Notes: generated by a model from the sequence alone, not told the origin. DNA of 64,000 nt from an uncultured Clostridia bacterium (GCA_944392335.1 CALXWJ010000065.1:1-64000), one strand, 5' to 3'. Positions 18,501 through 28,777 are shown, counted from the stretch's first letter. Translations and numbers: made by a program.

Positions 18501-19099
18501 GCGAATTAAGTGAATATGATGATTCTTCAGAGTACAGAGTGCCGGGATTTTTGTTGGTAGCCATTGCATATACCGGACCGGGGCTTGAAAACAGTGAGGG
18601 TATATATAATATTTATGACCTCGATTTTACAGATTTAACCGAGGATAGATTTTATATGGAATTTTCATCGGTTGATCCGGGAATAAACAGAGAGCCTTAT
18701 GTAACTGTGCAAAATGGTGGTGTAAGGTTTAAAACCACTTCGGAAATGACGCAAAGAGAAATTCTCCCTGTAGAAAAAATGGGGTTATATACCACTTCCG
18801 AAACGGGGCTGAATAATCTTACAAATTACGCGCTTATAAATGTTGATAAAGCATCATATAAAGTATATGATGAAGAGGATCATCTCAGAATAAAATTCAG
18901 CTATGGCGGAGAGAGCAGCTTTGATGCAATAGCCGCAGGGTATAATGATGGAAAACTCGTAACAGTCAGCAAAAAAACAATTACGGGTGATGATGAATTA
19001 ACAGTTTCAAAAGATAATATAACAAGTTTAAAGTTATTTATATGGGATGATATTTCAGGCGGGATACCTATAGAAATTGCCGCGGCAAAGAATTACTGA
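15569..19099 (+). CDS. Secreted right-handed beta-helix protein (putative polysaccharide lyase/hydrolase)
   Basis: Exported protein of 1176 residues with a signal peptide ending near AASAAD. The IYVSPFGNDTTGNGSYELPFKT segment opens a DUF1565-like cap. It is followed by a parallel beta-helix (to about residue 700) with many NN/IxxN turns (IIVKNCIIKNG, NIITNNDIHDF, EIRYNKIY), typical of pectate-lyase-like and GH120/PL-type enzymes. After the helix come LamG-like strands (about 720-830), another jelly roll and the shared C-terminal module ending KLFIWDDISGGIPIEI. The motif ELDSPGEWYY...KIYVYPP is shared with the two paralogues at 19117 and 28932. The specific substrate is not deducible; plant pectin or hemicellulose is likely from the context. 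Confidence 0.82.
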   Translation: MRKNKLIVFAVAAAMAVSCIPPMSMASAADPAVKIYVSPFGNDTTGNGSYELPFKTIVKAQTLINSYKNDANTNEIKIILREGDYPPFSVNSENGGNENIKISYEAYQNEKATITDAAKLSPENFKTVGKNSELYLRIPYEARANVLEYDLTEDGISGVIPPTPLGEAQTDTACEPGLFIDDTAMQTARWPDNGYITLSEYATAKNPVLDPETNTYITEIENLATTDTTKWLDADNTYICGFLTNVYFYKRAKIRGLDEDGFKAESEVRPDAPVFFLNIPEELDSPGEWYYNQDENKIYVYPPDDIKDSDIRFVYKGGSLISGNADNITIDGLILNGSYGAAVDLTGKNIIVKNCIIKNGCTKALQISGESNRAEANHIYNMGMGGIFFYPDWAKQWEYMKTFTDDNNIITNNDIHDFNQVQRAYANGIYAYGVNSVISHNSLHSASGNAISFVGIGIICEYNEMYDVATEVGDAGAIYVGGAWLNRGHEIRYNKIYSTQLSDYVSGVFLDDCASANTISGNIIDGFASAVKIHGGMENVIENNVFSFAGDNTEVLDCGISVISKAGIEQMPDQTAPTHGTYKQELYYYAQNPAWQQRWPGLDSLFDREDYKYPSFNKFENNIFVGISADRMIDATSQSLASWNCSVDNNVIYENPEGFYKDYGQKDFRYEIPQGEEKEYVFGKNNDIYYRRYLRDEIGNNYNLETEIVIEDFSENTVGNMMQEYRGATVEVGNSGYRMQFSIEKDGIYVLNNERLRTRLKPITVTAGVSYKYGVKVRDANAQLYVNDEYAGSFELPEKNIDAGDMAADDIQISYRIPEGDNISFVMKSIKLDKVYPGGLVMADNFDKEYEGPGTKTASGIETVKLSDNESFISKDGAYSSDYIATSVHGYGDYLEYTVPEGCYITDISCVYTANPVKQNMNFWAMDGENGVPVYFGLGNKTLVRKDIYGWNMFRCSVTPTEGGKENLLKNRYTTLRCELSEYDDSSEYRVPGFLLVAIAYTGPGLENSEGIYNIYDLDFTDLTEDRFYMEFSSVDPGINREPYVTVQNGGVRFKTTSEMTQREILPVEKMGLYTTSETGLNNLTNYALINVDKASYKVYDEEDHLRIKFSYGGESSFDAIAAGYNDGKLVTVSKKTITGDDELTVSKDNITSLKLFIWDDISGGIPIEIAAAKNY

Positions 19100-19116
19100 A
19101 AAGAAAGGAAGATAGT

Positions 19117-22100
19117 ATGAATAATTCAAAATTGTCCGGTTCCGGGAAAATCAGACGAATTATAGGCGCATGTATCGCCGTAAGTATGCTGTTTGGTACA
19201 CAGATAAGCTATTTATCCGCAAGTGCAGAGGACACGGAGGTTAGAAGAATATATGTATCGCCTGACAGCACCGGCGGAGACGGAAGCAGCTCAAACCCGG
19301 TTAACTCAATTGAAAAAGCACTTGACCTTGCAAGAGCGGAAAGAGATTCAATGGCATCGGGTACGGTTGAGATCGTTTTAAAGCCGGGAACATACAGAAT
19401 AGAAAAGACAATTACCATAAATAATGTAAATTCAGGTAATGAGAATGTTCAGATTGCTATAGTAGGAGAAGAGGGAGGAAAGGCAAAAATAACAAACTCG
19501 ATTCTTCTTCCAAATGATAAATTTGAAAAAGTAAGCGATCAGGCAGTAAAGGACAGAATTCCCGATGCGGCAAAAAACAATATATACTGTATAAATCTTA
19601 AATCAGTTGGTATTCAAAATGTGGGTGACAGAGGAAGACTGCAAAACGCGACAACAACCCTGGTTGTTATGAATGATGAAAAGTTCGTTACGGCAAAATG
19701 GCCTAATAATTCCGAAGAGCTTGTGGGCGGAATAGGAAGAGCTTTGCTTGGCGAAATAACAGTTTCCGATGATGCCGCACAGACATACGGATTTACTGCA
19801 GATGTTGAAAAGGAAAGAATGGAAAGATGGATGGGTGCAGAGGATGCAACCATATTCGGAAATTTTGAATACGGCTATACCACGGCATTTATGGATATAA
19901 GAGGTCTTGATCCGGAAAAACAAAATATTACAATGGGCGGACAACAGCTTGTATTTAAGAATAACGGCTATTGGTGGATTGAAAATCTTATTGAAGAACT
20001 TGATCAGCCCGGTGAATTTTATGTTGACAGAACCAACGGAATTTTATATCTTTACCCTAACGGAGATATAAGTACCGCGGAAATCGAATATTCCGCAGCA
20101 GACAACAGCGGAGGCGGAATGAATCATATTTTCACCGTAACCGGAGCAAGCAATTTCAGAATAGAGAATGTATGGATAGAAAACAGTCTTGGTATGTCTG
20201 TAAATTGTGACTGGCAGTCGAATGATATAATTATCAAAAACTGCCGTATGAGAAACGCAAATATGGGAGTATATTCTCAGGCTCCGGGAACTATAATTGA
20301 AGGCTGTGACATTTATAATATGTCAGAGGGCGGAATAACCGCATATGCAGGAAACAGAAGCACTTTAACCCCCGGAAGAATGGTTGTGACAAACAATCAT
20401 ATACATAAAACGAATCAGGGCCGAAGACTGGGATGGGTAATGACAACAGAAGGTGTTGACAACGTGTATTCTCATAATTTGCTGCATGACGCACCTCATG
20501 CCGCCATAAATTACGGAGGTAACGGGAATAAAATTGAATATAACGAAATTTATGATGTTATTCAGGATACCACCGATGCGGGAACCATTTACGGAGGACG
20601 TACATGGTCAGCATACGGAAATGTGATTCAGTACAATTATATTCATGATATAAGACATTGGCAAGGTACGGGCGGCAGTGTTTCAATATATCTTGACGAT
20701 ATGATTTCCGGTATTGAGGTAAAAAATAATATTATTCAGAGAACTGCGGGATATATGCTTATCGGAGGCGGACATGACAATGTTGTTACCAATAACATAT
20801 TCCTTGACGGACTTGATACAACAACCGATGCATTGGTATTTGACGCAAGAGGCTACGGTACTCACGGACAAAGCTTTTATACAAACGATCCCGAAAACAG
20901 CGTATTGGTACAATCAATAAAGGCGGTACAGTATGATTCGGACATATGGCTTGAAAAATATCCCGGAGTTGCGGCGGTGCTTGAAGCAGAAAATCCGATA
21001 GACCCGTATAATAACCTTGTTTCGGGAAATCTCGCGGCTAACTGGAGCATGATGCCGTATAACCAGATAGCAAATGAAGTAAAAAAATCCGGTACTGTAG
21101 AAAACAACCATATGACTATGAAAAAATTAAGTTATGAATATAATGATATGGGAGTAATCGAGTTTACAAAACCGGAGGAATTTGATGAATTTGAAGGTGT
21201 TGAATGGTTTGACACATCAACTATAGGCCTTTTGGGCGGAGGCAATTATGATATTCCTTTGGAACGTCAGACATATGCGGATTATGCCGTGGATTTGCAG
21301 AGCGATGCAAGCAACGTAACACTGGTTGATTATCCTGACAAGGTAATTGATGCGGTGGATCTGTTAAGTAATCCTGCAAATCTGGAAATGACAGAGGACG
21401 GATCGGTTACGGCATCAGGATCAAACTATATTGTAACAGGACAGGTTGGATATAAGGCGGAGAAGTTTGATAATTTTGTTTTAAGATATAAATATAAAAT
21501 GTCTGAAGGATTGGGCAGCTCCCAGGTATATATCAGGGCGCTGACGCCGATAGGCGATTGTTGGACCGGCAACTATTCCTATAATTTCTGGTTAAAACCG
21601 GACAGCTTTGAAACTCAGCGGTGGAATCCCGCAAGTACAATGATTGCCGTAAGCTCAGATGCTGTATGGAGACCTAACGGTGAGTGGAACAATATTGAAT
21701 TTGTTTTTGACAATCTTGATAACGGAAGTGTTGCAATTTATGTAAATATAAACGGACATACGGTTTCGAGTACCCAGGATAACAACGTAATGAAGGTGTC
21801 GGATCCGGGGTATATAATGTTTGGTGCACCGGGAGGCTCGGTTGAGATAGGGAAATATGATCCGTCATTAAATACAGCCGATCAGACATATCTTGATCAG
21901 AATAAGGAAATACAGGATATTCTTGATCAGGCTCAGGATAATGAGGAAGATACCGTTACAGAACCTGTAGAGAATCCTGTAAGAATAGTGCTTGACGGAA
22001 AAGAACTGGAAACGGATACAGCGCCGTATATAAAAAATGACAGAACCTATGTGCCGGTGAGAACAATATTTGAAGCATTGGGTGCACAGATTGACTGGAA

Positions 22101-23772
22101 TGACCAATCAAGAGGAGTAAGTGCATTTTACAATAACAACAGAATGTATATAGGAATAAACGATACATATGCGGTATTAAACGGTGAAAAAATAGAAACC
22201 GATTCTCCGGCAGAGATAGTTAATGACAGAACAATGGCAGGTGTAAGATTTGTTTCTGAAATGTTCGGATGTCAGGTGGATTGGATAGGAGAGTCAAGAA
22301 TTGTACAGATAAAGACACAGGAATATTTACAGCAACAGCAGTCAACGGCGGGAAACGAAGAAACAGAGCAGAGCGGTGAAACGGAACAAACCGTAGGAGA
22401 TGAAAAAGCTTCTGTAAAATATAATGATAAAGGCAATGTATTGCTTTTCCACAGCGTTCCGCAGCTGATAAATTACAGTTTGTTAAATCCTGTTGCCGAC
22501 GGATTGCTTGATAAGACGGCAAATGTGGAATCGTTAATAGATTTTAATAAGGTTGAAGAAAACTATTATTTAAGAGAAGGGCTGTTAAATGTTAAGACAA
22601 AGCTTAACAATCAGACAGACAGAACTCTGAATGTGGTCTTTTTAGGCGGAAGCATAACAGAACATGACGGTTACAGAAATCATATCTGTGACTGGCTCTC
22701 GGAACAGTTTGGAGAAAACAGGTTTAACTTTATAAATTCCGGATACGGAGGAACAGGTTCAGAATTTGGTAAAAACAGATTCTGGTATGATGTTGCATCG
22801 TATGATCCCGATTTAATTTTTGTTGAATTTGCGGTAAATGACAGCTCACAGCCTGCCAAAACCGTTATGCAGAATATGGAGTCTATTGTAAGACAGGCAT
22901 TAAATTACAATTCGACAACACAGATCGTATTTGTATATACTTTCTGCCCGGGCAGTGACGTCGAACAGGCAGCAGCGGGAAAATGGACCAATATGGCAAA
23001 GATCATGGATTATGTTGCCGCAAATTACGGTATTCCATCGATATTTATAGGTGCAGATGCCGCAATTGATATACAAGAGGGAAGAGCTTTAGGTAAAAAA
23101 GCCGATCAAAATGATACAAATATGGATCTGCCTCTTTATTCGGAGGACGGAGTTCATCCGAGCGAAGCCGGATCGTTGAGATATTTTGATACCATCAGAC
23201 CTTTCCTTGAAGAGCTTTTGGTTTCATCAAGTGCTGTATTGGATAATATGAGTGACGGAGAACAGATCCCGTATCTGTTCAAGGATTCGGCAGGAGACAG
23301 GGTAAACTTCTCACTGGATAATTATATTGAAGGAGAAGGAATGAAAAAGGAAACGGCCGATACCTATGCCGAGGCATATGAACAAATCGAAAATGTATAT
23401 ACATCAGACATACCGGGCGAAGGCGTAACATTTAGTTTTATCGGAACTCAGGCAGGTATCATAACGCTGTCAGGCCCTGATTCAGGTCAGGTCGATGTAT
23501 ATGTGGACGGAGAGCTTGTAAATACACAAAGTGCATGGCATCCGATATTCTCCAACGGCAGTGAAACACCGTATGCGATCTCTACTCCGATACTTGAAAA
23601 TGGTGAACATACGGTAAGCTTTAAAGTGTCTGATAAAATATATGATAAGATTCAGGCATTGGAAACCGTATCTCCGACACAGGTAGAGGCTTATGAGTCA
23701 ATAGGCGATGCAGTCCTTAATTCTACAAAGATCATATTTGAATCCGGCTGGGTCAATGGTACTATGCAATAG
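19117..23772 (+). CDS. Giant secreted beta-helix / copper-amine-oxidase-N / SGNH esterase fusion
   Basis: Exported multidomain protein of 1551 residues. In order it has: a signal peptide ending near SASAED; a beta-helix (about 43-640) opening IYVSPDSTGGDGSS; a LamG-like jelly roll (about 750-920); a copper-amine-oxidase N-terminal-like domain (about 955-1066, YVPVRTIFEALGAQIDW); an SGNH hydrolase (about 1170-1400); and a terminal beta sandwich. The SGNH part shows block I GGSITEH, block III FAVNDS and block V DGVHPSEAG, so the Ser, Asn and Asp/His residues are all present. This suggests one secreted chain that both cuts and deacylates a polysaccharide. It is the last gene of the packed operon; a hairpin at 23795-23844 follows. 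Confidence 0.85.
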   Translation: MNNSKLSGSGKIRRIIGACIAVSMLFGTQISYLSASAEDTEVRRIYVSPDSTGGDGSSSNPVNSIEKALDLARAERDSMASGTVEIVLKPGTYRIEKTITINNVNSGNENVQIAIVGEEGGKAKITNSILLPNDKFEKVSDQAVKDRIPDAAKNNIYCINLKSVGIQNVGDRGRLQNATTTLVVMNDEKFVTAKWPNNSEELVGGIGRALLGEITVSDDAAQTYGFTADVEKERMERWMGAEDATIFGNFEYGYTTAFMDIRGLDPEKQNITMGGQQLVFKNNGYWWIENLIEELDQPGEFYVDRTNGILYLYPNGDISTAEIEYSAADNSGGGMNHIFTVTGASNFRIENVWIENSLGMSVNCDWQSNDIIIKNCRMRNANMGVYSQAPGTIIEGCDIYNMSEGGITAYAGNRSTLTPGRMVVTNNHIHKTNQGRRLGWVMTTEGVDNVYSHNLLHDAPHAAINYGGNGNKIEYNEIYDVIQDTTDAGTIYGGRTWSAYGNVIQYNYIHDIRHWQGTGGSVSIYLDDMISGIEVKNNIIQRTAGYMLIGGGHDNVVTNNIFLDGLDTTTDALVFDARGYGTHGQSFYTNDPENSVLVQSIKAVQYDSDIWLEKYPGVAAVLEAENPIDPYNNLVSGNLAANWSMMPYNQIANEVKKSGTVENNHMTMKKLSYEYNDMGVIEFTKPEEFDEFEGVEWFDTSTIGLLGGGNYDIPLERQTYADYAVDLQSDASNVTLVDYPDKVIDAVDLLSNPANLEMTEDGSVTASGSNYIVTGQVGYKAEKFDNFVLRYKYKMSEGLGSSQVYIRALTPIGDCWTGNYSYNFWLKPDSFETQRWNPASTMIAVSSDAVWRPNGEWNNIEFVFDNLDNGSVAIYVNINGHTVSSTQDNNVMKVSDPGYIMFGAPGGSVEIGKYDPSLNTADQTYLDQNKEIQDILDQAQDNEEDTVTEPVENPVRIVLDGKELETDTAPYIKNDRTYVPVRTIFEALGAQIDWNDQSRGVSAFYNNNRMYIGINDTYAVLNGEKIETDSPAEIVNDRTMAGVRFVSEMFGCQVDWIGESRIVQIKTQEYLQQQQSTAGNEETEQSGETEQTVGDEKASVKYNDKGNVLLFHSVPQLINYSLLNPVADGLLDKTANVESLIDFNKVEENYYLREGLLNVKTKLNNQTDRTLNVVFLGGSITEHDGYRNHICDWLSEQFGENRFNFINSGYGGTGSEFGKNRFWYDVASYDPDLIFVEFAVNDSSQPAKTVMQNMESIVRQALNYNSTTQIVFVYTFCPGSDVEQAAAGKWTNMAKIMDYVAANYGIPSIFIGADAAIDIQEGRALGKKADQNDTNMDLPLYSEDGVHPSEAGSLRYFDTIRPFLEELLVSSSAVLDNMSDGEQIPYLFKDSAGDRVNFSLDNYIEGEGMKKETADTYAEAYEQIENVYTSDIPGEGVTFSFIGTQAGIITLSGPDSGQVDVYVDGELVNTQSAWHPIFSNGSETPYAISTPILENGEHTVSFKVSDKIYDKIQALETVSPTQVEAYESIGDAVLNSTKIIFESGWVNGTMQ

Positions 23773-23794
23773 TGAGATATTAATTTAAAAACGG

Positions 23795-23844
23795 CGGCAG
23801 GAACGGCATGTGAGAAAGAATCACGGTATATGCCGTTTCTGCCG
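23795..23844 (+). terminator. Nested hairpin after the surface operon
   Basis: CGGCAGGAACGGCAT (23795-23809) pairs with ATGCCGTTTCTGCCG (23830-23844), a 15-base stem with one G-U. A smaller GTGA/TCAC hairpin lies inside the loop. There is no uridine run, so it may protect the 3' end or attenuate read-through into the gene at 24035 rather than act as a classical terminator. Confidence 0.5.
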
Positions 23845-24034
23845 ATGCATAAGAAAATACATTCTATACCTGAATAAAATTATTGGATAAAATATTTTTC
23901 GGATTAAAATCAAGGTATGATGTAAAAATCGGAGGTGATCAATAAAATATTTTGCCCGTACATGGAAAATGTTGGATTAAACCTATTAACAAATTTTAAT
24001 TCAAAAAAATTTTAAAATGAAGGGAAGAAAAAAA

Positions 24035-27000
24035 ATGAAAAAAATTATAAGCGTAATTACAACCCTTGTAATGCTTGCATCATTGGTTCCGCAGATGGTA
24101 TCGGCAGCTACGCCCGAATCAGGGACATTAAACGAAACCGTAGGGTATACTTTTGACAGTGAGACAAAAACCCTGACTATTACAGGTACCGGCGCCATGC
24201 CTGATTATTCGGGAAACAGCGATGACTCACGTCCTTGGGACAGTGATGCAAATATTGAAAGAGTAATTATCAGTGAAGGTATCACCACAATAGGAAACGG
24301 TGCATTTGGAGACATGATCGAATTAAGGTATGTTACAATACCTGAATCGGTGACAAAAATAGGCGACCGTGCTTTTCAGTCAAGTTACATGATTCAGAGC
24401 ATGGGATTTGCAAAAGACGCAAAAGTAACATATATCGGTACATATGCTTTGGGATGGTCACAGCAGTTTACTTACATAACGATCCCGGAATCGGTAACAA
24501 GTATCGGATATTCAATGTTTGAAGGACAAAATAATATTAAAAAGATCATTATTCCGGGTGAGAACACACCGCTTCCGGACAACTTCATTTTTCCTGCCGG
24601 ATGTAAATTTTATGTAAAGGAAAATTCTTTGGCTTATGAAACTGTAGTAAGCAATGAATGGGATTATGAAATTATTACCGCGGCGGGAAACACCGGTGAT
24701 AAGAATTTCCAGTGGTATATTACCGACAGCGGCGAACTCAATGTAATAGGCTATGAATACATGAAGGATTATTCGGCATCAGACCCTGCTCCATGGACGG
24801 AATACAGCGATATTATCACATCTATAGTTTACGGTGACAGAAATTCATTATATCAGCCGTATAATGTGGGTGCATATGCATTCAGCGGACTCACAAATGC
24901 AGATGAAATCACATTTAACTGCAATACGGTTACAGAAATAGGAGAGAGCGCATTCAGCAATACCCCTGTAAATACAGTTTCACTTTCGGATAAAATAACA
25001 AAAGTCGGTGCAAATGCATTTGATTCGGCAGCAACGGTTGTGGCAAGAGGAATAGAAACGGATGTTGCACAAAGCGCCGTAGGTGCGGATACAACGGTTT
25101 ATTGTTATCCTGACAGTACGTGGAAAACAGCTTTTCCTGATGCTTTGGACATAAAAACATTCAAAGTTTTGGGTATAGGGAACAGCTTTACAAGAGATGC
25201 AACCGAATATTTATATAATATATCGGAACAGGCTCTCGGAGAAGAAGCAGCGTATACCGATATTGTTATAGGAAGGGCCTACAGAGGCGGAGAAGATATA
25301 TTCGGACACTGGTATCTGATAAACGGTACCGAAGATAAAACAAATTCAATATGGACATATAACACTTTCTCTGCTTTTGGAACTACCGGAAAAGAAGTGT
25401 ATATTGATAAAGCACTTTCAGACCAGGATTGGGATTATATATGGTTCCAGGGATATTACAACAACACGAACCCTGACAGGAACGAGGTTGTAGGAAGCTT
25501 CGGACAGGATGATTATGCATTGAAAGGTATTGTCGATTATGTAAAAGAAAAAGTTCCTGATGCAAAAACCGCATATTATCTTGTATGGCCGAGAAACTGC
25601 GATTATCTGGACAATGATCCTGAAAACATAAATAATGTTTCGACAAGTGCCGAAATGTATGAAAAGCTTATAACTAAAGCAAATCAGGTTATGGAGCTGA
25701 CAGGATCAGACGGGGAAAAACTGTTTGATTATATGCTTCCTGTGGGAACGGCCATTGAAAATGCGCGTACAAGTGCATTGAATAATATCAATTATGAGCC
25801 TGATACGGCAACAAAATATACCAATCTTCAAAGCGATGGCGTTCATTTGAATCCTGTAGGATGTACCATTGCTTCAATGGCAATTTTCAGAACACTTACA
25901 GAGGGAAAATCGATTGACAATATAACATTTAAGCCTACAGAGCAATATCTTGATGAGTATCTTGATATGGCAAAGGAAGCGGCAAATAATGCATATTTAT
26001 ATCCGACCGTAACAACAGAGGCAAGTGCGGCAAATAAATATGATCCGCTTGATGTTCTTGACACAAATGACTATATGGATGTGCTTTGTGATTATATAAA
26101 TAATAATGACGATGTATTGGTTCCTTTCCAAGCATCAAATGAGGTAAAAATCCAGAAAGTTACGGAATATGTAAATGCAAAGGCACAAGAAGACCCGGAT
26201 GAGATTTTAGCGGGTGCGGACTTGAATTATTCCGTAGGATATGATGAGGCGCAGCAGCAGTATTATATTATATCAAATGTAGGCTATCAGACAATTAAAA
26301 AATATTTTGATGTAAATATTGTAGAAGATATTGATCCTGAAATTACAGCCCTTGATAAGGCTATGGAGGTCGTAACAGACGGTCTTATTCCGCTTGAGGC
26401 AAACAGCACATGGGAAAGTAACAGTTCAACGCAGGAAGAAAGAACAGCGGCTGTTCAAAAATATATAGACGCATATCTTGTGGGAGATCTTTCAAGTCTT
26501 ACTGCCGAGGCTACATATAATAACGGAAGCTATGATGTGGAATTTACAAATGCCAGAGGATTAAAGCAGACAAAAACACTTTCGAATATGGAATTTGTTT
26601 ATACATTGGAGGCGGCGAATGAAACCTTTGACGGTTATGCCGATATTAATGATCTTTCAACTACTTTCAAAATAGATAATCCTTATGAATCATATTATGA
26701 TGCACAAAACGGCGAGCTTACAATAAAATCGCAGGTAAATATCCGTAATCAGGTTATAGGCTCTGTTAATCAGTTTGAATTTAACGATGGTTCTATAAAT
26801 GATGCGTATATTTATGAGGTAAGATTCAGAGTAAATGATTACCTTGATCCCGAGGTTATAGACGATACACATTATTCCGCAGGTACACGTATCGCAAACG
26901 GTTTATATGATGTTTTATTTACCGTTGAAAAGGACGGAATATACTATAAAGCCGCAGACGGCTGGAATATGATAAGCCGTGAGGGTGATAATGAATATCA

Positions 27001-28777
27001 CACATATAAGGTTATAGCAAAAGAAGGCGGATATGTATCGTTATTTGTTGATAGTATCAAACTTCTTGATTATAACGCGCCGATAATTACAAGCCCTGAT
27101 TATTGGAGCACTGATATTGTATCATTGGGATATAAAGCAGGCGATAAAACAAGTACAACAGAAACCACTCCGGCATCCATGACAGTGGATAGCCTGAATC
27201 TGAAAAATATCTATGAGAACGAAGTATTTAAGTTAGATGTATCTGTTGATCCTTCCAAAGACGGAAGAAACAATTTGTTTGGCTTCACACCGGGAACGGT
27301 AAGCACAAAGACAATACCGTATTATTCATATGAGTTTACCGGATGGGAAGCAACGGAAGACACCTATGTATATGTAAAATTGCCTAAAAATACCTATATA
27401 ACAAATGTCAAGGCATTCGGTTCAGATACTGCATATTATCAGGATAATCTTTCGCTCCCCGATACGGAAATAAGACTGTACAGATACGGATACGGAAATA
27501 AAACTCCGGAATCTGTTTTGGAAAATGCAGGAGTAAACGTTTCAAATAATATACTCAGAACGGTAATGTGGACAGATGTATGGGGACAAAGATTTACTTT
27601 GAAGAACAAAGACGCCATAGAGGCCGGAAACTATAATATGGTACTTGTAAGGGTCCAGGCACCGAGAGCAGATGGTAAGGGGGTTGCCTTATTACAGGAT
27701 CTTGAAATTGAATACAAGTATTTTTATGATACCGAGGATGAAATAATAATTGCCGATGACATGGAATATCAGACGCCGGGTGATTATGAGGAAGTTCCGG
27801 GCGTTCCGGGATATTACGGATACCAGACCATTACAAACAACAATGTAACAGCTTATGACTGGCAGTTTGACAGCAATTATTTCCCTCTGTCACCCGATAA
27901 TCTTACCGATACTGTTGAATGGTACGGAAACAACAACAGCAGATGGGCTTACAGACCAAATGATCAATTTAACGGTGTTATGCTCTATACATGGTTCGGA
28001 CCGACTGCTACAATATCAATAACTAAACACAATAAGCCCGATTTCGGACCGAATTATACATTAAGCGCCGACTTCCTGTTCAATAAGGAACGGGCATTAG
28101 AAGATCCTCATGCGGACAAGGGAGATTTCATCACATATGTAAATAATGACGGCTATAAGCTGTGGTTTACACCTTGTGTAAATACCTCTGAAATAAGATA
28201 TCTTGAATACAGACTGTTTGGTGATACATGGTCAACTGCATATGCATATGCGGATCTTCCCGCTGAAATTCAGGATAAAGTATGGCATGAGTATAAGGCT
28301 GTTGTTAACGGCGATCAGGCAACATTGTACTTTGACGGAGTGGAAGTTGTAACCTATACAATGCCACCGATGACTGCTGAGGATGTTGAAACAATGTCCT
28401 TTAGCGCACAAAGTGATAAGGAAAACAACGGTCAGTATAAGGTTGCATTGAAGGATGTTCTTGTTACAAGACCTGCCGGACAAACAGAACCGGCTGATGA
28501 ATATATTGAGGGTATTACAGAAGCAGGCGCACAGGCGGCTTATGATGGCGCAAATGTAACAATCACATTCAATGAGAATGTTACGGGTCAGGCATTTAAT
28601 GCATACATCGCAGTATATAATGAAAATGATAAGCTTATTGCAGTTGATGCGGAGGATATTGCAATGACAATTGACGGCACAGACGTTCTTTCGGTACCGT
28701 ATACGGAAGGACAAAAATTAAAGGTATTATTCTGGAATGAACAGATGACGCCTGTACTCGATATGCTGACAAAATAA
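24035..28777 (+). CDS. Giant secreted BspA-LRR / SGNH (DUF4886-like) / LamG protein
   Basis: Exported protein of 1580 residues. The ATG at 24035 is chosen over 24017 because AAGGGAAG lies seven bases before it and the signal peptide MKKIISVITTLVMLASL starts there. Residues about 40-200 are BspA-type leucine-rich repeats (VTIPESVTKIGDRAFQSS). About 370-640 is an SGNH hydrolase of the DUF4886 kind (GIGNSFTRDATEYL and SDGVHLNPVG supply the serine and Asp/His blocks). Two LamG-like jelly rolls follow (about 880-1030 and 1330-1480). The C-terminus ends with the shared beta module (LKVLFWNEQMTPV). It lies 262 bases after the main operon and is closed by a strong terminator, so it may be a separate unit under the same regulator. 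A secreted carbohydrate esterase is the likely role. Confidence 0.83.
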   Translation: MKKIISVITTLVMLASLVPQMVSAATPESGTLNETVGYTFDSETKTLTITGTGAMPDYSGNSDDSRPWDSDANIERVIISEGITTIGNGAFGDMIELRYVTIPESVTKIGDRAFQSSYMIQSMGFAKDAKVTYIGTYALGWSQQFTYITIPESVTSIGYSMFEGQNNIKKIIIPGENTPLPDNFIFPAGCKFYVKENSLAYETVVSNEWDYEIITAAGNTGDKNFQWYITDSGELNVIGYEYMKDYSASDPAPWTEYSDIITSIVYGDRNSLYQPYNVGAYAFSGLTNADEITFNCNTVTEIGESAFSNTPVNTVSLSDKITKVGANAFDSAATVVARGIETDVAQSAVGADTTVYCYPDSTWKTAFPDALDIKTFKVLGIGNSFTRDATEYLYNISEQALGEEAAYTDIVIGRAYRGGEDIFGHWYLINGTEDKTNSIWTYNTFSAFGTTGKEVYIDKALSDQDWDYIWFQGYYNNTNPDRNEVVGSFGQDDYALKGIVDYVKEKVPDAKTAYYLVWPRNCDYLDNDPENINNVSTSAEMYEKLITKANQVMELTGSDGEKLFDYMLPVGTAIENARTSALNNINYEPDTATKYTNLQSDGVHLNPVGCTIASMAIFRTLTEGKSIDNITFKPTEQYLDEYLDMAKEAANNAYLYPTVTTEASAANKYDPLDVLDTNDYMDVLCDYINNNDDVLVPFQASNEVKIQKVTEYVNAKAQEDPDEILAGADLNYSVGYDEAQQQYYIISNVGYQTIKKYFDVNIVEDIDPEITALDKAMEVVTDGLIPLEANSTWESNSSTQEERTAAVQKYIDAYLVGDLSSLTAEATYNNGSYDVEFTNARGLKQTKTLSNMEFVYTLEAANETFDGYADINDLSTTFKIDNPYESYYDAQNGELTIKSQVNIRNQVIGSVNQFEFNDGSINDAYIYEVRFRVNDYLDPEVIDDTHYSAGTRIANGLYDVLFTVEKDGIYYKAADGWNMISREGDNEYHTYKVIAKEGGYVSLFVDSIKLLDYNAPIITSPDYWSTDIVSLGYKAGDKTSTTETTPASMTVDSLNLKNIYENEVFKLDVSVDPSKDGRNNLFGFTPGTVSTKTIPYYSYEFTGWEATEDTYVYVKLPKNTYITNVKAFGSDTAYYQDNLSLPDTEIRLYRYGYGNKTPESVLENAGVNVSNNILRTVMWTDVWGQRFTLKNKDAIEAGNYNMVLVRVQAPRADGKGVALLQDLEIEYKYFYDTEDEIIIADDMEYQTPGDYEEVPGVPGYYGYQTITNNNVTAYDWQFDSNYFPLSPDNLTDTVEWYGNNNSRWAYRPNDQFNGVMLYTWFGPTATISITKHNKPDFGPNYTLSADFLFNKERALEDPHADKGDFITYVNNDGYKLWFTPCVNTSEIRYLEYRLFGDTWSTAYAYADLPAEIQDKVWHEYKAVVNGDQATLYFDGVEVVTYTMPPMTAEDVETMSFSAQSDKENNGQYKVALKDVLVTRPAGQTEPADEYIEGITEAGAQAAYDGANVTITFNENVTGQAFNAYIAVYNENDKLIAVDAEDIAMTIDGTDVLSVPYTEGQKLKVLFWNEQMTPVLDMLTK

